NCBI GenBank assembly: GCA_021018995.1 | Contig: CM037588.1 | Span: 139,435,725-139,499,724 of the forward strand | Source: Chloranthus sessilifolius | Lineage: Eukaryota; Streptophyta; Magnoliopsida; Chloranthales; Chloranthaceae | Length of the DNA: 64,000 bases | Reading direction: 5' to 3' | Shown: positions 21,386-31,140 of the stretch, in pieces | How positions within the stretch are numbered: the first letter of the stretch is position 1 | How the letters are laid out: each line of letters begins with the position of its first letter | The notes under the pieces: model-generated | Database searches by the model: none | What the model saw: only the letters and a program-made list of their open reading frames with translations | Told to the model about the DNA's origin: nothing | Position numbers and translations under genes: made by a program

Positions 21386-21624
21386 AGTTTATCAGTCAAG
21401 GATTGTGAGGCTAGGTCGGGCGTAGGCCAGTTGCGCGTCGGTGGTGTGGCGCTCAATCCGGTCACGCATCTAGTGTCGGGCGCGTGATCGAGTCTCGAGG
21501 TGGTTTGGGAAAGGAAGTCTGGTCTGAGAAGGGACTAATTACACGCTTGTAATTTGCCGTACAATCGAATTGAGGGCTTAGTTTTAGGTGCTTAATTCGA
21601 GGTTGTTCGGATTTAGGTCGGGCT

Positions 21625-22115
21625 TGAAATGCCAGGCTATTATTTCAGCCTGTATTTTGACTATATACTATTGTTTTAGTATATAGTCTCCCTACATTGG
21701 GATCTGAGCCACAAAGTTATTGCTTCAGCCTGTGTTAAGTCATGTACTATTGTTTCAGTGCATGGTTCTCACGTTGGGGGTATGAGACCTGGGCCACTGA
21801 GCTATTGTTTCAGCCTGTGTCCAGCCATATACTATTGTTTCAGCATATGGTCCCATATTAGGGTTAGGGGTCTAAAATGCGAGACTATTGTTTCAGTCTT
21901 CATTCCGACTATATACTATTGTTTCAGTATATAGTCTTCCTATGTCGAGATCTGAGCCACAGAGCTATTGTTTCAGCCTGCGTTCAGTCATGTATATTAT
22001 TTCAGTGCATGGTCCCGCGTTAGGGTTATGGGGCTTGAGCTACAGAACTATTGTTTCAGCCTATGTCCCTCCATATACTATTGTTTTAGTATATGGTCCC
22101 ACATCAGGGTTATAA
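21625..22115. repeat. Palindrome array in solo LTR B, about 248 bp x 2
   Basis: GACTATATAC arms start at 21659 and 21907. Both copies form perfect 10-bp stems around TATTGTTT(T/C)A. The other palindromes (catgtac/gtgcatg, ccatatac/gtatatgg) are present in each period. Confidence 0.85.
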
Positions 22116-22180
22116 GGTCAAAGGTTGATCGAACAAATTTATATATTCCGGGAGGGTAAAATGGGGGTGTCTACAATAAG

Positions 22181-22962
22181 GTCCCACCCTTTTGTCGCGA
22201 TAGGGTTAATGGCATAGAGTTTTGCGAGGTCTAGACCAACCTCTCTTCTCATTAATTTTTGTCGCCGCGTTGGAGAAAAACTAGGAGGGGTAGGGGACGG
22301 ACTTTCGCAATAGTTGTCTCATAAGGGATTCGAGTCTTTTGAATATGACCCGTGTTCAATACATAATCATGAGCGGTTGGTATGCTCGCTGCGTAATCAG
22401 TATCCATCTCCTGGAGGGGTGCATCAGCATATATACAGACGATTGAGTCCTCGTATGGGAATTTGATGCATTGATAGTATGTGGATGTGACAGCCTTCAT
22501 TGACTCCAACCATTTTCTTCCTAGAATGAGATTGTATGTACTAGCGAAATTAGAAATATGGAAGGTAACGCCATTCATTACAGGTTCGAGGTGAACCTGT
22601 AGCTTGATAGTTCCTTTGACAAAGAGACACGAGCCATCATAAGCTATGAGTGACAGTGCGGATGGCCTGACATCCTACTCCGTGTATTCGAGCATTTTTA
22701 ACGTGGTGAGAGGGCAGATGTTAAGTCATGCTCTCGTGTCAACTAGTGTGTGTGGTACAAAGAATCCTCTAATCATAACCATAAGATATATAGGGGTCGC
22801 ACTCCCGCGGAGTGACTCTTTAGGCATGTCTATGTCTGAAAATGTGAGCGCCAGAGGTTGCGCCATGACCGAAGTGATTTGATAAAGCTCATCTAGAGTC
22901 GTATCCTCATCCACTTGTGTGTCTTCAAGTGTCCTTATCAACAACCGATGATGGTCAAGCAA
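22181..22962 (-). pseudogene. E2 aspartic protease, active site damaged
   Basis: The retropepsin-like region reads TPIYLMVMIRGFFVPHTLVDT, then a damaged active site. The catalytic D-T pair survives, but the glycine is replaced (DTRA) and the next codon is TGA before LNICPL. The second conserved block STYNLILGRKWLESMKAVTS is present at about 22480-22530. The protease would have cut the gag-pol polyprotein. The solo LTR at 19671-22175 begins just after this block. Confidence 0.8.
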
Positions 22963-23929
22963 TTTTTTGATGAGTTCTAGATGTCGCAGAAGGTCGTATT
23001 CTTGCCCTGGGTTGAGCGCAGTTTCTTTGCCTGGCCGATGGGCCTTAGGTGCGGGTGGTTGAAATTATTGAGGTGCAGGAATTGGTGGAGGGATAATGTG
23101 AGGTGGGGGAGGCAAGTTAACCTCTCTTTCTCTCACATTCCCCTCTGGTGGTTGTGTGTTCATAAAATCCTTATTTCGACAGAAAGGCAGAGGTGGGTAA
23201 TTAGTTCCTTATTTGAGAATCGGGCAAGTTGGTTGTTGATCAAACCCGACGTGGCTTGATACAAATGTATTTGTAAAATGGGTGAACTTCGAGGTTGGAA
23301 CGTGTACCTGAATGGTGTCACTCCAAGGTGGGAGGTACTGTGTGTAATCTTCCTCTTCTAGGAAAGCAGAGACCAGCGTCTCGTACGGATCAGGATGTTC
23401 TTCTGGCTCACTTTCTTTTAGATTCAGCGAACGCTTAGTGGTTATTTTGTTGTCTTGGCTTGGAGTCTTTCGGGTGACACTTTCTACCCATACAGTAATT
23501 TGGGCTGCAATTTGGAGAACGTGATCTCCATACAGAATCGGACAAAGGGAGCGGTAATGGCATTGGTTCGGGATTTGGAGGGGTTGGAGGTTCTGGTGGG
23601 TGACTACGAAGGAGTGGTCTCCTAGCCTTAAAAGACTAGACTCGTATCTAAGTAAATTTTGGATAAGGAGGTGCATTCGATGGGGAGATGGGAGTGATCA
23701 GGGCTGAGGGATGCGGAGGTGAAGGAGCTTTCGCCGGTGTGGCAAAAGTAGCAGAGGGTTGAATGCGAGTGATTAAGGTGGAAGGTTGGAAGGGGGATCG
23801 ACAGGAGAGATCTACGGTGGTGACTTGAGCCGGTGTTGCTTGGTTGTGGTTAGGCATGGGGTTATTAATGATTCCTAAATTTTATTGGGGTTGGTTATTG
23901 TTAGGGTTAGGATTCCTAAGCACTTCTCA
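22963..23929 (-). pseudogene. E2 gag-protease spacer, low conservation
   Basis: A frame at 23209-23676 includes an acidic stretch (ESEPEEHPDPYETL), followed by a proline/serine/threonine-rich block up to about 23857 (PSALITPISPSNAPPYPK). This lies between the gag zinc knuckle and the protease. I recognise no domain. Frames shift near 23680 and 23200. Confidence 0.5.
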
Positions 23930-25640
23930 GTCGATCTGACTTTGGTCATTCATGTAATAGATTATGTCCTTGAGGACCCGACAGTCTTTTAGGTTGTGTC
24001 CCGCGTATCGATGGAAGGCACAGTACTATAGTCTAGATTTGTCAGCCATGGGTAGGGTCTTTCCTATGGGAATCGGAGGAGATTCTGAGTATTAAGGAGA
24101 TGAAAGATGTTGAAAATTATATCCGATAAAGGGAGATAGTGTTCTCGCCTCAGCTAATAGGAGCCTCTAGCTAGATTAAAGTTTTGCGATGGGGGCACAC
24201 TATTGTAATTCGGAGCATGGGCCAATCGATTCTGCGTCGCGTTCTGATTCTAGTAGGTGTTGGGATATTGATTTCTATTCTAATACTGGCCCTAATTTTG
24301 GTTCTGACTTTGGTTTTGGTTTGCATATCTTTGCTGATTAGTGCCTTGGTTTTGGTTCGTGTATCGTTGCTGATTTTGATTTTACCCAAAGTTTTGTGGG
24401 TAGAAATTTCCGTTCCAAGAGTTTTGTCCTTGATTAACAACGGTGTTGACCTGTTCGAATCCTAAGATTTTCTTATTATTTTTTATTTTGATTCACTGGA
24501 AGAGCCCACTTTCAATGTGACTATGGATAGAGCAAGGTCTCCGCCTTTAATGTGTCGCGCTAGTTGGGATGCCCGGGAGTGGAATGCAGTGAAGTCGGGG
24601 CAATCACTTATGACAAGTGTGCTCTTTAACGGTTCTCTAGTGTTATAGATGATAATGTCCACCGAATCCTTCTCTTTCATTGAGGTGCCGGTCCTAGCAG
24701 CGAGGTTTCTCCTTCTAGCGATGAAGTCGGTAAATTCTTCATCAGGTCCTTACTTGGCTGCCATTAGATCGCTGAGACTGATTGTCTCTTGGATCAAGTG
24801 CTTGTATTGGTCTAGGAATTGACCGACTAATTCTTCAAATCTTTCTATCTTATAAAGCGGGAGTCCCACAAACCAATCTAAAGCTTCTCCTTCTAATGAG
24901 CGTTGGAAATAGTGAATGAGAAGTCCTTGATTATCATGTATGGGTTGGCAATCTTTGCAGAAGAGGGCCAAGTGATGATTCAGATTTCTCATGCCATTAT
25001 ATTTGGTAAATTTCGATGGCTTAAATCCTATTGGTATATTAAACTCGATGTCCTAGCAAAATTTGTCGAACCCGAATGAGTGACCGAGGCACTCTCTCTT
25101 GGCCATGTACTCATCGAGCATTTTAGGGAGATCTTTGATTTTAATGGTGTTGTCTTTTGGAGCGACCCATGAGCAAACCTTGTCTAAAGAGTCATCTTTG
25201 AAGAATATATGGGCAGGTTGTCTCAATGTTGTGGCGCGGGCTGACACCGTGCTCGGGGTAGGAGGTGGCCTCTCTTGTCGCTCTTGTTCTCCTAAAAATT
25301 ATCGTGACCTAATGGTTTCGTATGCAGCGGCCAACCCTCGAAGCAATTCCTCGGAGTCTTCATCTCCTCTTTGTATTCTTTGAATACTGAGTTCTACGAT
25401 CTGTTGAGCGGTGAGGTTTTGTCCTGTATTACCATCTCTCCCATTATTATTATTCCCGGTGTGTGGGGTGGAGAAGGAATTTTCCTGCTCGTCGGCTATT
25501 TTAATCTCAGGTTGTTGTAGGCTAGAATCGTAAGATGATTCTTCTTTGTATATGGCGTTGTTATGATATCCCCACAATGGTGGGTCTCCTAAACTCACTT
25601 TGCGTATACCAGACATCTCGAGCTTTTGACAAAGACTCAT
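23930..25640 (-). pseudogene. E2 gag (capsid and zinc knuckle), broken
   Basis: The frame starts at 25640 (MSLCQKLEMSGIRKV). Capsid-like segments follow: FTKYNGMRNLNHHLALFCKD and YFQRSLEGEALDWFVGLPL near 24850-25020, and DLMAAK with EEFTDFIARRRNLAAR near 24690-24780. A Q/N-rich tract lies at 24170-24440. A zinc knuckle near 23990-24030 reads CAFHRYAGHNLKDC, of the CxxHxxxxHxxxxC form shared with E1. Gag would package element RNA. Single stops separate the blocks. The hydrophobic + strand frame at 24184-24465 is the shadow of the Q/N tract. Confidence 0.85.
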
Positions 25641-25734
25641 ATATATATAAAAGGGAATCTAAATGACACGATGGAAGGAAAAAACAGGGAGATAAGATGA
25701 AAACTAACTGCCTAGAAAAAGAATTTGCAAAAGT

Positions 25735-25752
25735 GTCTCATTGCAATCGCCA
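25735..25752 (-). other. E2 tRNA primer-binding site
   Basis: Three bases after the 5' LTR end, the minus strand reads TGGCGATTGCAATGAGAC. The TGG start matches the CCA tail of a tRNA. I cannot assign the tRNA with confidence. The same 13 bases (TTGCAATCGCCAG on the + strand) recur at 25891-25903 inside the LTR. Confidence 0.65.
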
Positions 25753-25755
25753 GTC

Positions 25756-28700
25756 TGTTGGTGCGTGCTTTTTCTAGGTTCCTCTTGCTCCCCATTGAAT
25801 CAGTGGCTCTAATTCTGTCCAAGTGGACTCTAGCGATATGGCGTTTGGAATGTTAGAAATAATGGGTTTTCTAGGAAGGTTCTTAGTTTCTTGCAATCGC
25901 CAGCTGCAGATATTTATCGACGCTGCAACATGTCAATGATCACACTTGAGAGCGGGTGTGGGTTACTTCTTTACTGAATCGTTCGCTTGTGAACGTCAGT
26001 AGCTATATTTTTTCTTATGATTTAGATAGTTTAATTTTTCTTTTATTTGCCATTATTGTTATAGTTCTGGTCAGTTTAGACTTCCCTGATTCTGTTATGA
26101 ATTTAGTTATATGGAAATTTATTATAGTTTATTTAATTTAATATTCTAATTCTATCAGGGGTCTACTTAATTTTTACTATTCCTATCCTTATTAAAAGTC
26201 TAATTAATTAAGTATCCGAATCCCATCAGAAGTCTGATTGTGATCAAGTTTCCTAATTGTACTAGGAGTGCACACGTAGTAGTTCTGGTGAAATTCTAAT
26301 TAAATCAAGCATGCTAGTTATACTGATATTCGAAGTAGAACAAGTATACTAGTTGTATTGAGATTCTAATTGAATCAAGTATAACAGTCTTACCAGAATT
26401 CTAATTGAAATAGGGAACTAATTCTACTAAAACTCTAATTTAGGCAATGAATTAATCAGACTGAAATTCTAATTAGTGCAAGAAATTAACCAATTAAAAT
26501 CTGATTTAAAGAAATTAATCAATCATACTAAAATTTAATTAACTTAATTAATTAATTATGCTAAAATAAAATAAATCTACTAGTTAATTATACTAAAAAG
26601 GTAAGAAAAGCGATTAATTAATTCTAGAATTCATAAAAAAGGGAGTTTTGGGCCCGCAATGCTAAGGAGGATTGGCCTCGTTCCCGAGTACCCTCCGTAA
26701 GCTCCCTTGGGAAAATTGGGTGACTGAGACTGAAGATAAATTAGATTCGTGATGATAAAATAGTATTTTTTGGATTTTTCAGAGTCGATTTCGAAGTAAT
26801 AATCATGAATTAAATTATGAACTAGAATTATAGAAACTGAAATTAATATTTAGGATTTTTAGAAATATTAAACTAAGAAATTAAAATTTTTAGGACTAAA
26901 TTCAGGTCTGAAATCAGAAAATCAGACTGTATGATTCAAGACTGGTTCTAGAATCTAAGACCTAGAACTAGAGATTAATGATAGGACTGGAGATTAAGAT
27001 TTTAGAATGGAATTAAAACCTAGGATCAGTGTGTCGGACCGTCAAATTAAGAACTGATTCTAAATTAGGAGAACTAGAACCAAGTATAAAAAAATTTACA
27101 GTCTATAAAGGGTGCTATAGTCTCAAACTGAAAATTAAAACTAATAGAATTCCTAAATCTAGAGGCTAGAAGTTATGGTCATGAATAAAAATTTAATCCT
27201 TAACTAGGGTTGGGGCTACGGACAGAATCTCGAAGATTCGAAGCTTGAATCTTGAAATCATGACTAGGTTGCTCTATGGGTTTGTCCTCGGAGTTCTCTG
27301 ATTTTGGAATCCCAAAAAAAAATCTGTTCTCTCGAAAAATTGTACAGCCTCTTGGGCGAATTTAGAAAAAAATATTTTATAGGTTTTTTCCTAATTAAAC
27401 GCCCTGTTTCAGGCATTTAATCGAATTACGCGCCGGCTTTCCGGTGTTTAATTCGATTTGAGTCGATCACCAACTCAGTGAGAGACCGGCTAACTTGCTC
27501 AACGAGTTTCCTAGTCCTAACCGCGTTAGAACTAATTGTGCACCCATTGTGAGGTGCATAATCCAATTAAATATTCCTTCCGAAGCGCTTAATTGAGGAA
27601 ACTTAGGGGTCAAGGACAGTGAGGCTAGGTTGGGCATAAGCCAATTGCGCGTCGGTGGTGTGGCGCTTAATCCAATCGTGCGTCTGGTGTCAGGCGCGTG
27701 ATCGAGTCTCGAGTTGGTCTGGGGAAAGGAAGTCTGGTCTGAGAAGGGACTGATTGTGCGCTTATGATTTAGTGTGCAATCAAATTGAGTGCATGGTTTT
27801 AGGCCCTTAATTCGGGGGTTGTCGGGGTCGGGCTTGAAATGCCAGACTATTGTTTTAGCCTGCATTTCGACTATATACTATTGTTTCAGTATATAGTCTC
27901 CCCACGTTGAGATCTAAGCCACAGAGCTATTATTTTAGCATGTGTTCATCCATGACCTATTGTTTCAGTGCATGGTTCCCACATTAGGGTTATGGAGCCT
28001 GAACCACAGAGCTATTATTTCAGCCTGTGTCCAGCCATATGCTATTGTTTCAACATATGGTCCCACCTTAGGGCAAAAGGGGTCTGAAATGCCAGACTAT
28101 TATTTCAGCTTGCATTCCGACTATATACTAATATTTCAGTATATAGTCTCACTACGTTGGGATCTGAGCCACAGAGCTATTGTTTCAGCCTGTGTTCAGC
28201 CATTTACTATTATTTTAATATATGGTTCCCACGTCGGAGGTATGGGGCCTGAGCCACAGAACTATTATTTCAGCCTGTGTTCAGTCATATACTATTGTTT
28301 CAGTATATGATCCCACATTAGGGTTAGGGGTCTGAAATGCGAGACTATTGTTTTAGTCTGCATTTCGACTATATACTATTGTTTCAGTATATAGTCTCTC
28401 TACATCGAGATCTAAGCAACAGAGCTATTATTTCAGCCTGTGTTTAGCCATGTACTATTGTTTCAGTATATGGTTCCCACGTTGGGGGTATCGTGCCTGA
28501 GCCACAAAGCTATTGTTTCAGCATGTGTCCAGCCATATACTATTGTCCCACATTAGGGTTAAGGGTCTGAAATACGAAACTATTATTTCCGTCTATATTC
28601 TGACTATATACTATTATTTCAGTATATAGTCTCCCTATGTCGGGATCTGAGCCACAGAGCTATTATTTCAGCCCGTGTTCAGCCATGTACTATTGTTTCA

Positions 28701-28870
28701 GTGCATGGTTCCCACGTCCGGAGTATGGGGCCTGAGCCACAGAACTATTGTTTTAGCCTGTGTCCAGCCATATACTATTGTTTCAGCATATGATCCCATA
28801 TCAGGGTTATGAGGTCAGGTTGACTGAACAAATTTATATATTCCGAGAGGGGAAAATGGGGGAGCCTACG
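25756..28870 (-). repeat. E2 5' LTR (copy C)
   Basis: This 3.12-kb copy aligns end to end with LTR A. Its minus-strand start is CGTAGGCTCCCCC, so the terminal TG has changed to CG. Its minus-strand end is CACCAACA. The palindrome array occupies 27838-28805 with four periods (arms at 27869, 28119, 28367, 28602), the last shortened by a deletion. The degenerate CTAATT tract is at about 26020-26630. Part of the A-rich block near 26930 lacks an ATTTAAATTTAAATTT stretch present in copy A. Confidence 0.9.
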
Positions 28871-28875
28871 CATAG

Positions 28876-29785
28876 GGGATCTCTATCATTGATGCTAAAG
28901 TGGCTAACGCGTCAGCGAAGAGATTCCTTATTTGCGGGACAGATGAGAAAAGCATGCTATCAGATCTTCAAGGTGCTCATGGTAAGGGACCAGCTTCTCG
29001 TCCTTTGTCTTCCAGTCACCGTTCGTCTGGTAAATGATTAGCCATGAGTCACCAAACACTCAGAGGTGAGTTATATTCAAGTCCAAAGCTGCCTGTAGTC
29101 CTGCTGCACTGGCTTCATATTCAGCCATGTTATTTGTGCATGGGAAGTTGAGCTTGATGGAGACTGGTACGTGTGATCCTTTCGGCGAAATCAGAATAGC
29201 GTCGACTCCCTGGCCCCTGGCATTTGTTGCCCCGTCAAATTGCATTACTCATGATTTTTCTGCTTCTTCTATGTCATCCTCTGTTAGGATCAAAATGTCT
29301 TCGTCCGAGAACTCAGCCCTCAAAGGCTCATAATCGTGTAAAGGGTTCTTAGCAAGATGATCAACGAGTGCTTGTCCCTTGATAGACTTTTGAGTGGCAT
29401 AAGTGATGTCGAACTCAAATAATAGAAGCTGCTAGCGTGCAGTCCGTCCAGTAAGAGTTGGCTTTTCGAATAGGTACTTTAACAGATCCACGCGCTCTAA
29501 AAGTAGAACTGCCTGAGATAGCAGGTAATGGCGGAGCCTCTGTGTGGCCGATACCGACACCAGGCATGCCTTCTCCAGATGAGAATAGCGCACCTCATAG
29601 TTGATGAACTTCTTGCTAAGATAGTAGATGGCCTGCTCTCTTCTTCTTGTTTCATTGTGCTGCTCTATGACACATCCCATCGAAATTTCCGTCGTAGAAA
29701 GGTACATCAAGAGCAGCCTCCCTGGCTCGGGTGGTATTAAAACTGGCGGGTTGAGAAGATACACTTTGATTTTATTGAATGCTGC
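28876..29785 (-). pseudogene. E1 RNase H and archaeal-type RNase H, broken
   Basis: RNase H occupies 29432-29764 (MGCVIEQHNETRRREQAIYY; KACLVSVSATQRLRHYL). The second, archaeal-type RNase H starts at 29245 (MQFDGATNARGQGVDAIL; NNMAEYEASAAGLQAAL) with its first catalytic aspartate and the glutamate of the AEYEA motif present. It continues leftwards through VFGDSWLIIYQ to FADALATLASMIEIPY, where E2 interrupts at 28870. The next residues resume at 1238. A few stops are present. Confidence 0.88.
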
Positions 29786-30950
29786 CTAGCAGTTGTCATT
29801 CCATTCAGCGGGCGAGTCTATTATCAGTAGCTTAAAAATCAACATGTAAATTAGAGTGAGTTGTGCAATGAATCGACTGATATACTGTATCCTGCCCAAG
29901 AACCCTCTGACCTCTTTTTTGGTAGATGGTGGCGGCATTTCTGTGATAGCTTTCACCTTGATCGGGTCAACCTTGATACCTCTCCTACTAACGATGAAGC
30001 CCAATAATTTTCCGGACATGGCACATAATGCGCATTTCTGAGGATTCAGACGTAACATATATTTTTGCAGCCTCTCAAACAGCTTTTGGAGGTTTATCAG
30101 ATGGTCACTTCACTCTGGTGACTTGGTGATCATGTCATCGACATATACTTTGATCTCTCGGTGCATCATGTCATGAAACAATGCAGTCATGGCCCTTTGA
30201 TACGTCGCGCCGATGTTCTTCAACCCGAATGACATGATGCGGTAGCAGAAAGTTCCCCAGGTGTGATAAACATTGTCTTCTCTCGATCCACCTCTGCCAT
30301 CTTGATCTGATTATATACGGAGAATTCATCCATGAATGAGAGCATCCCGTGCTTAACAGTGTTATCGACGAAGATGTCAAAGTGTGGTAATGGGAAGTCA
30401 TCCTTCGGGCTCGCACTGTTCAAGTTTCAAAAATCAATGCACATGTAGACCTTTCCATCCTTCTTCGGTATCGGAACGATATTGGCTAGCCACAGGGGGT
30501 ACTTGGAGACCATGAGAAAGCTCGGATTGTACTGCTTGATGACCTCGTCTTTAACTTTTAGCATCCACTCGGGTCAGAGTCTTCTCAATTTTTGCTTGAC
30601 TGGCTTGATATCAGGGGAGGGCAACAACTCATGCTCGACCAAATTGGTGTCCAAACCAAGCATGTCCTCTATGACCATGAAAAGACGTCTTGATATGACC
30701 AAAGGAAATCAATCATGCTTTTTCTTTCCTCGAGAGACAACGATGTTCTGATCTTAGTGATTCTGGGAATCTCCTCAGTACCTAGATTAACATCCTCGGT
30801 TTCTTCAGCAATAGGGTAGGACCGTGCTCAAAGTCGACAAACCATTCAAGGAGTTCATTGGGAAGCTCCTCAGTAGGGATTTCCTTGTCCAGACTTGTGA
30901 CTCCTACCTCTTCTTGTATTTCTACAAAAAAGGGGTCGACTTCACGTGGG
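29786..30950 (-). pseudogene. E1 reverse transcriptase, broken
   Basis: From 30950 the pol frame starts acidic (NDALIENPVPREVDPFF). It then runs through VEHELLPSPDIKPVKQKL, KDGKVYMCIDF and MLSFMDEFSVYNQIKMAEVD (30220-30423) to the catalytic motif, read as VYVDDMITKS near 30130. The thumb (LLGFIVSRRGIKVDPIKV) is at 29786-30058. The polymerase aspartate pair is kept, but several stops and shifts make it non-functional. Confidence 0.88.
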
Positions 30951-30980
30951 ACGGGATTTTCGATTAAGGCATCATTTTCT

Positions 30981-31137
30981 TTGATTTTATTTGAAATTTT
31001 AAAAGATAATATTTTTGGATTTTACATTTTTTTATGTTTTTGAGACTTTTGTTTTCTTCATAAATGGGCTCTTGGCAAAGCGAGCCCCTATATATATAAG
31101 GTATTGCCTGCCAAGGGCTCGTCTCACTTTTTACAAG
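30981..31137 (-). other. E1 gag-pro/pol junction: AT-rich, possible Ogre-type intron, with competing stems
   Basis: Coding stops here between the protease side and the RT side. The minus strand reads TTGTAAAAAGTGAGACG near 31120-31137, a possible splice donor, then an AT-rich run to about 30981. Ogre elements have an intron at this junction. Complementary segments TTGGCA/TGCCAA (31072-31077 with 31109-31114) and CGAGCCC/GGGCTCG (31081-31087 with 31115-31121) cross, so they would form a pseudoknot or exclude each other. Splicing is inferred, not shown. Confidence 0.4.
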
Positions 31138-31140
31138 TTA

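Larger units (their letters stand above)
19671..22175 (-). mobile_element. Solo LTR of the E2 family (copy B) inserted in E2 pol
   Basis: This 2.5-kb copy has intact ends (minus strand TGTAGACACCCCC ... GTACCAACA). It is flanked by a perfect target duplication, ATAAG at 19666-19670 and 22176-22180. It resembles LTRs A and C throughout but has two rather than four copies of the 249-bp palindrome repeat and an extra 71-bp palindromic repeat at 21178-21385. No internal region is attached, so it is a solo LTR left by LTR-LTR recombination. It separates the E2 protease from the E2 RT. Confidence 0.92.
1239..28870 (-). mobile_element. E2: giant Tat-lineage LTR retrotransposon nested in E1, with an antisense gene block
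   Basis: E2 is bounded by two long LTRs in the same orientation: 25756-28870 (5' on the minus strand) and 1239-4372 (3'). The flanking bases TATAG (1234-1238) and CATAG (28871-28875) form a 5-bp target duplication with one difference. Minus-strand order is LTR, primer site, gag, protease, RT, RNase H, archaeal-type RNase H, integrase, then a 10-kb post-pol region with + strand genes, a polypurine tract and the 3' LTR. After subtracting a solo LTR inserted in pol, the element is about 25.1 kb, which is in the size range of Ogre elements. Both LTRs carry four copies of the 249-bp repeat, consistent with a common origin. All ORFs are decayed. Confidence 0.9.

Noticed and set aside
24184-24465. 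Very hydrophobic 93-residue + strand frame, possible membrane protein
   Set aside because: It is the complementary shadow of the Q/N-rich tract in E2 gag; CAA/AAC codons read in reverse give Leu/Val/Ile.
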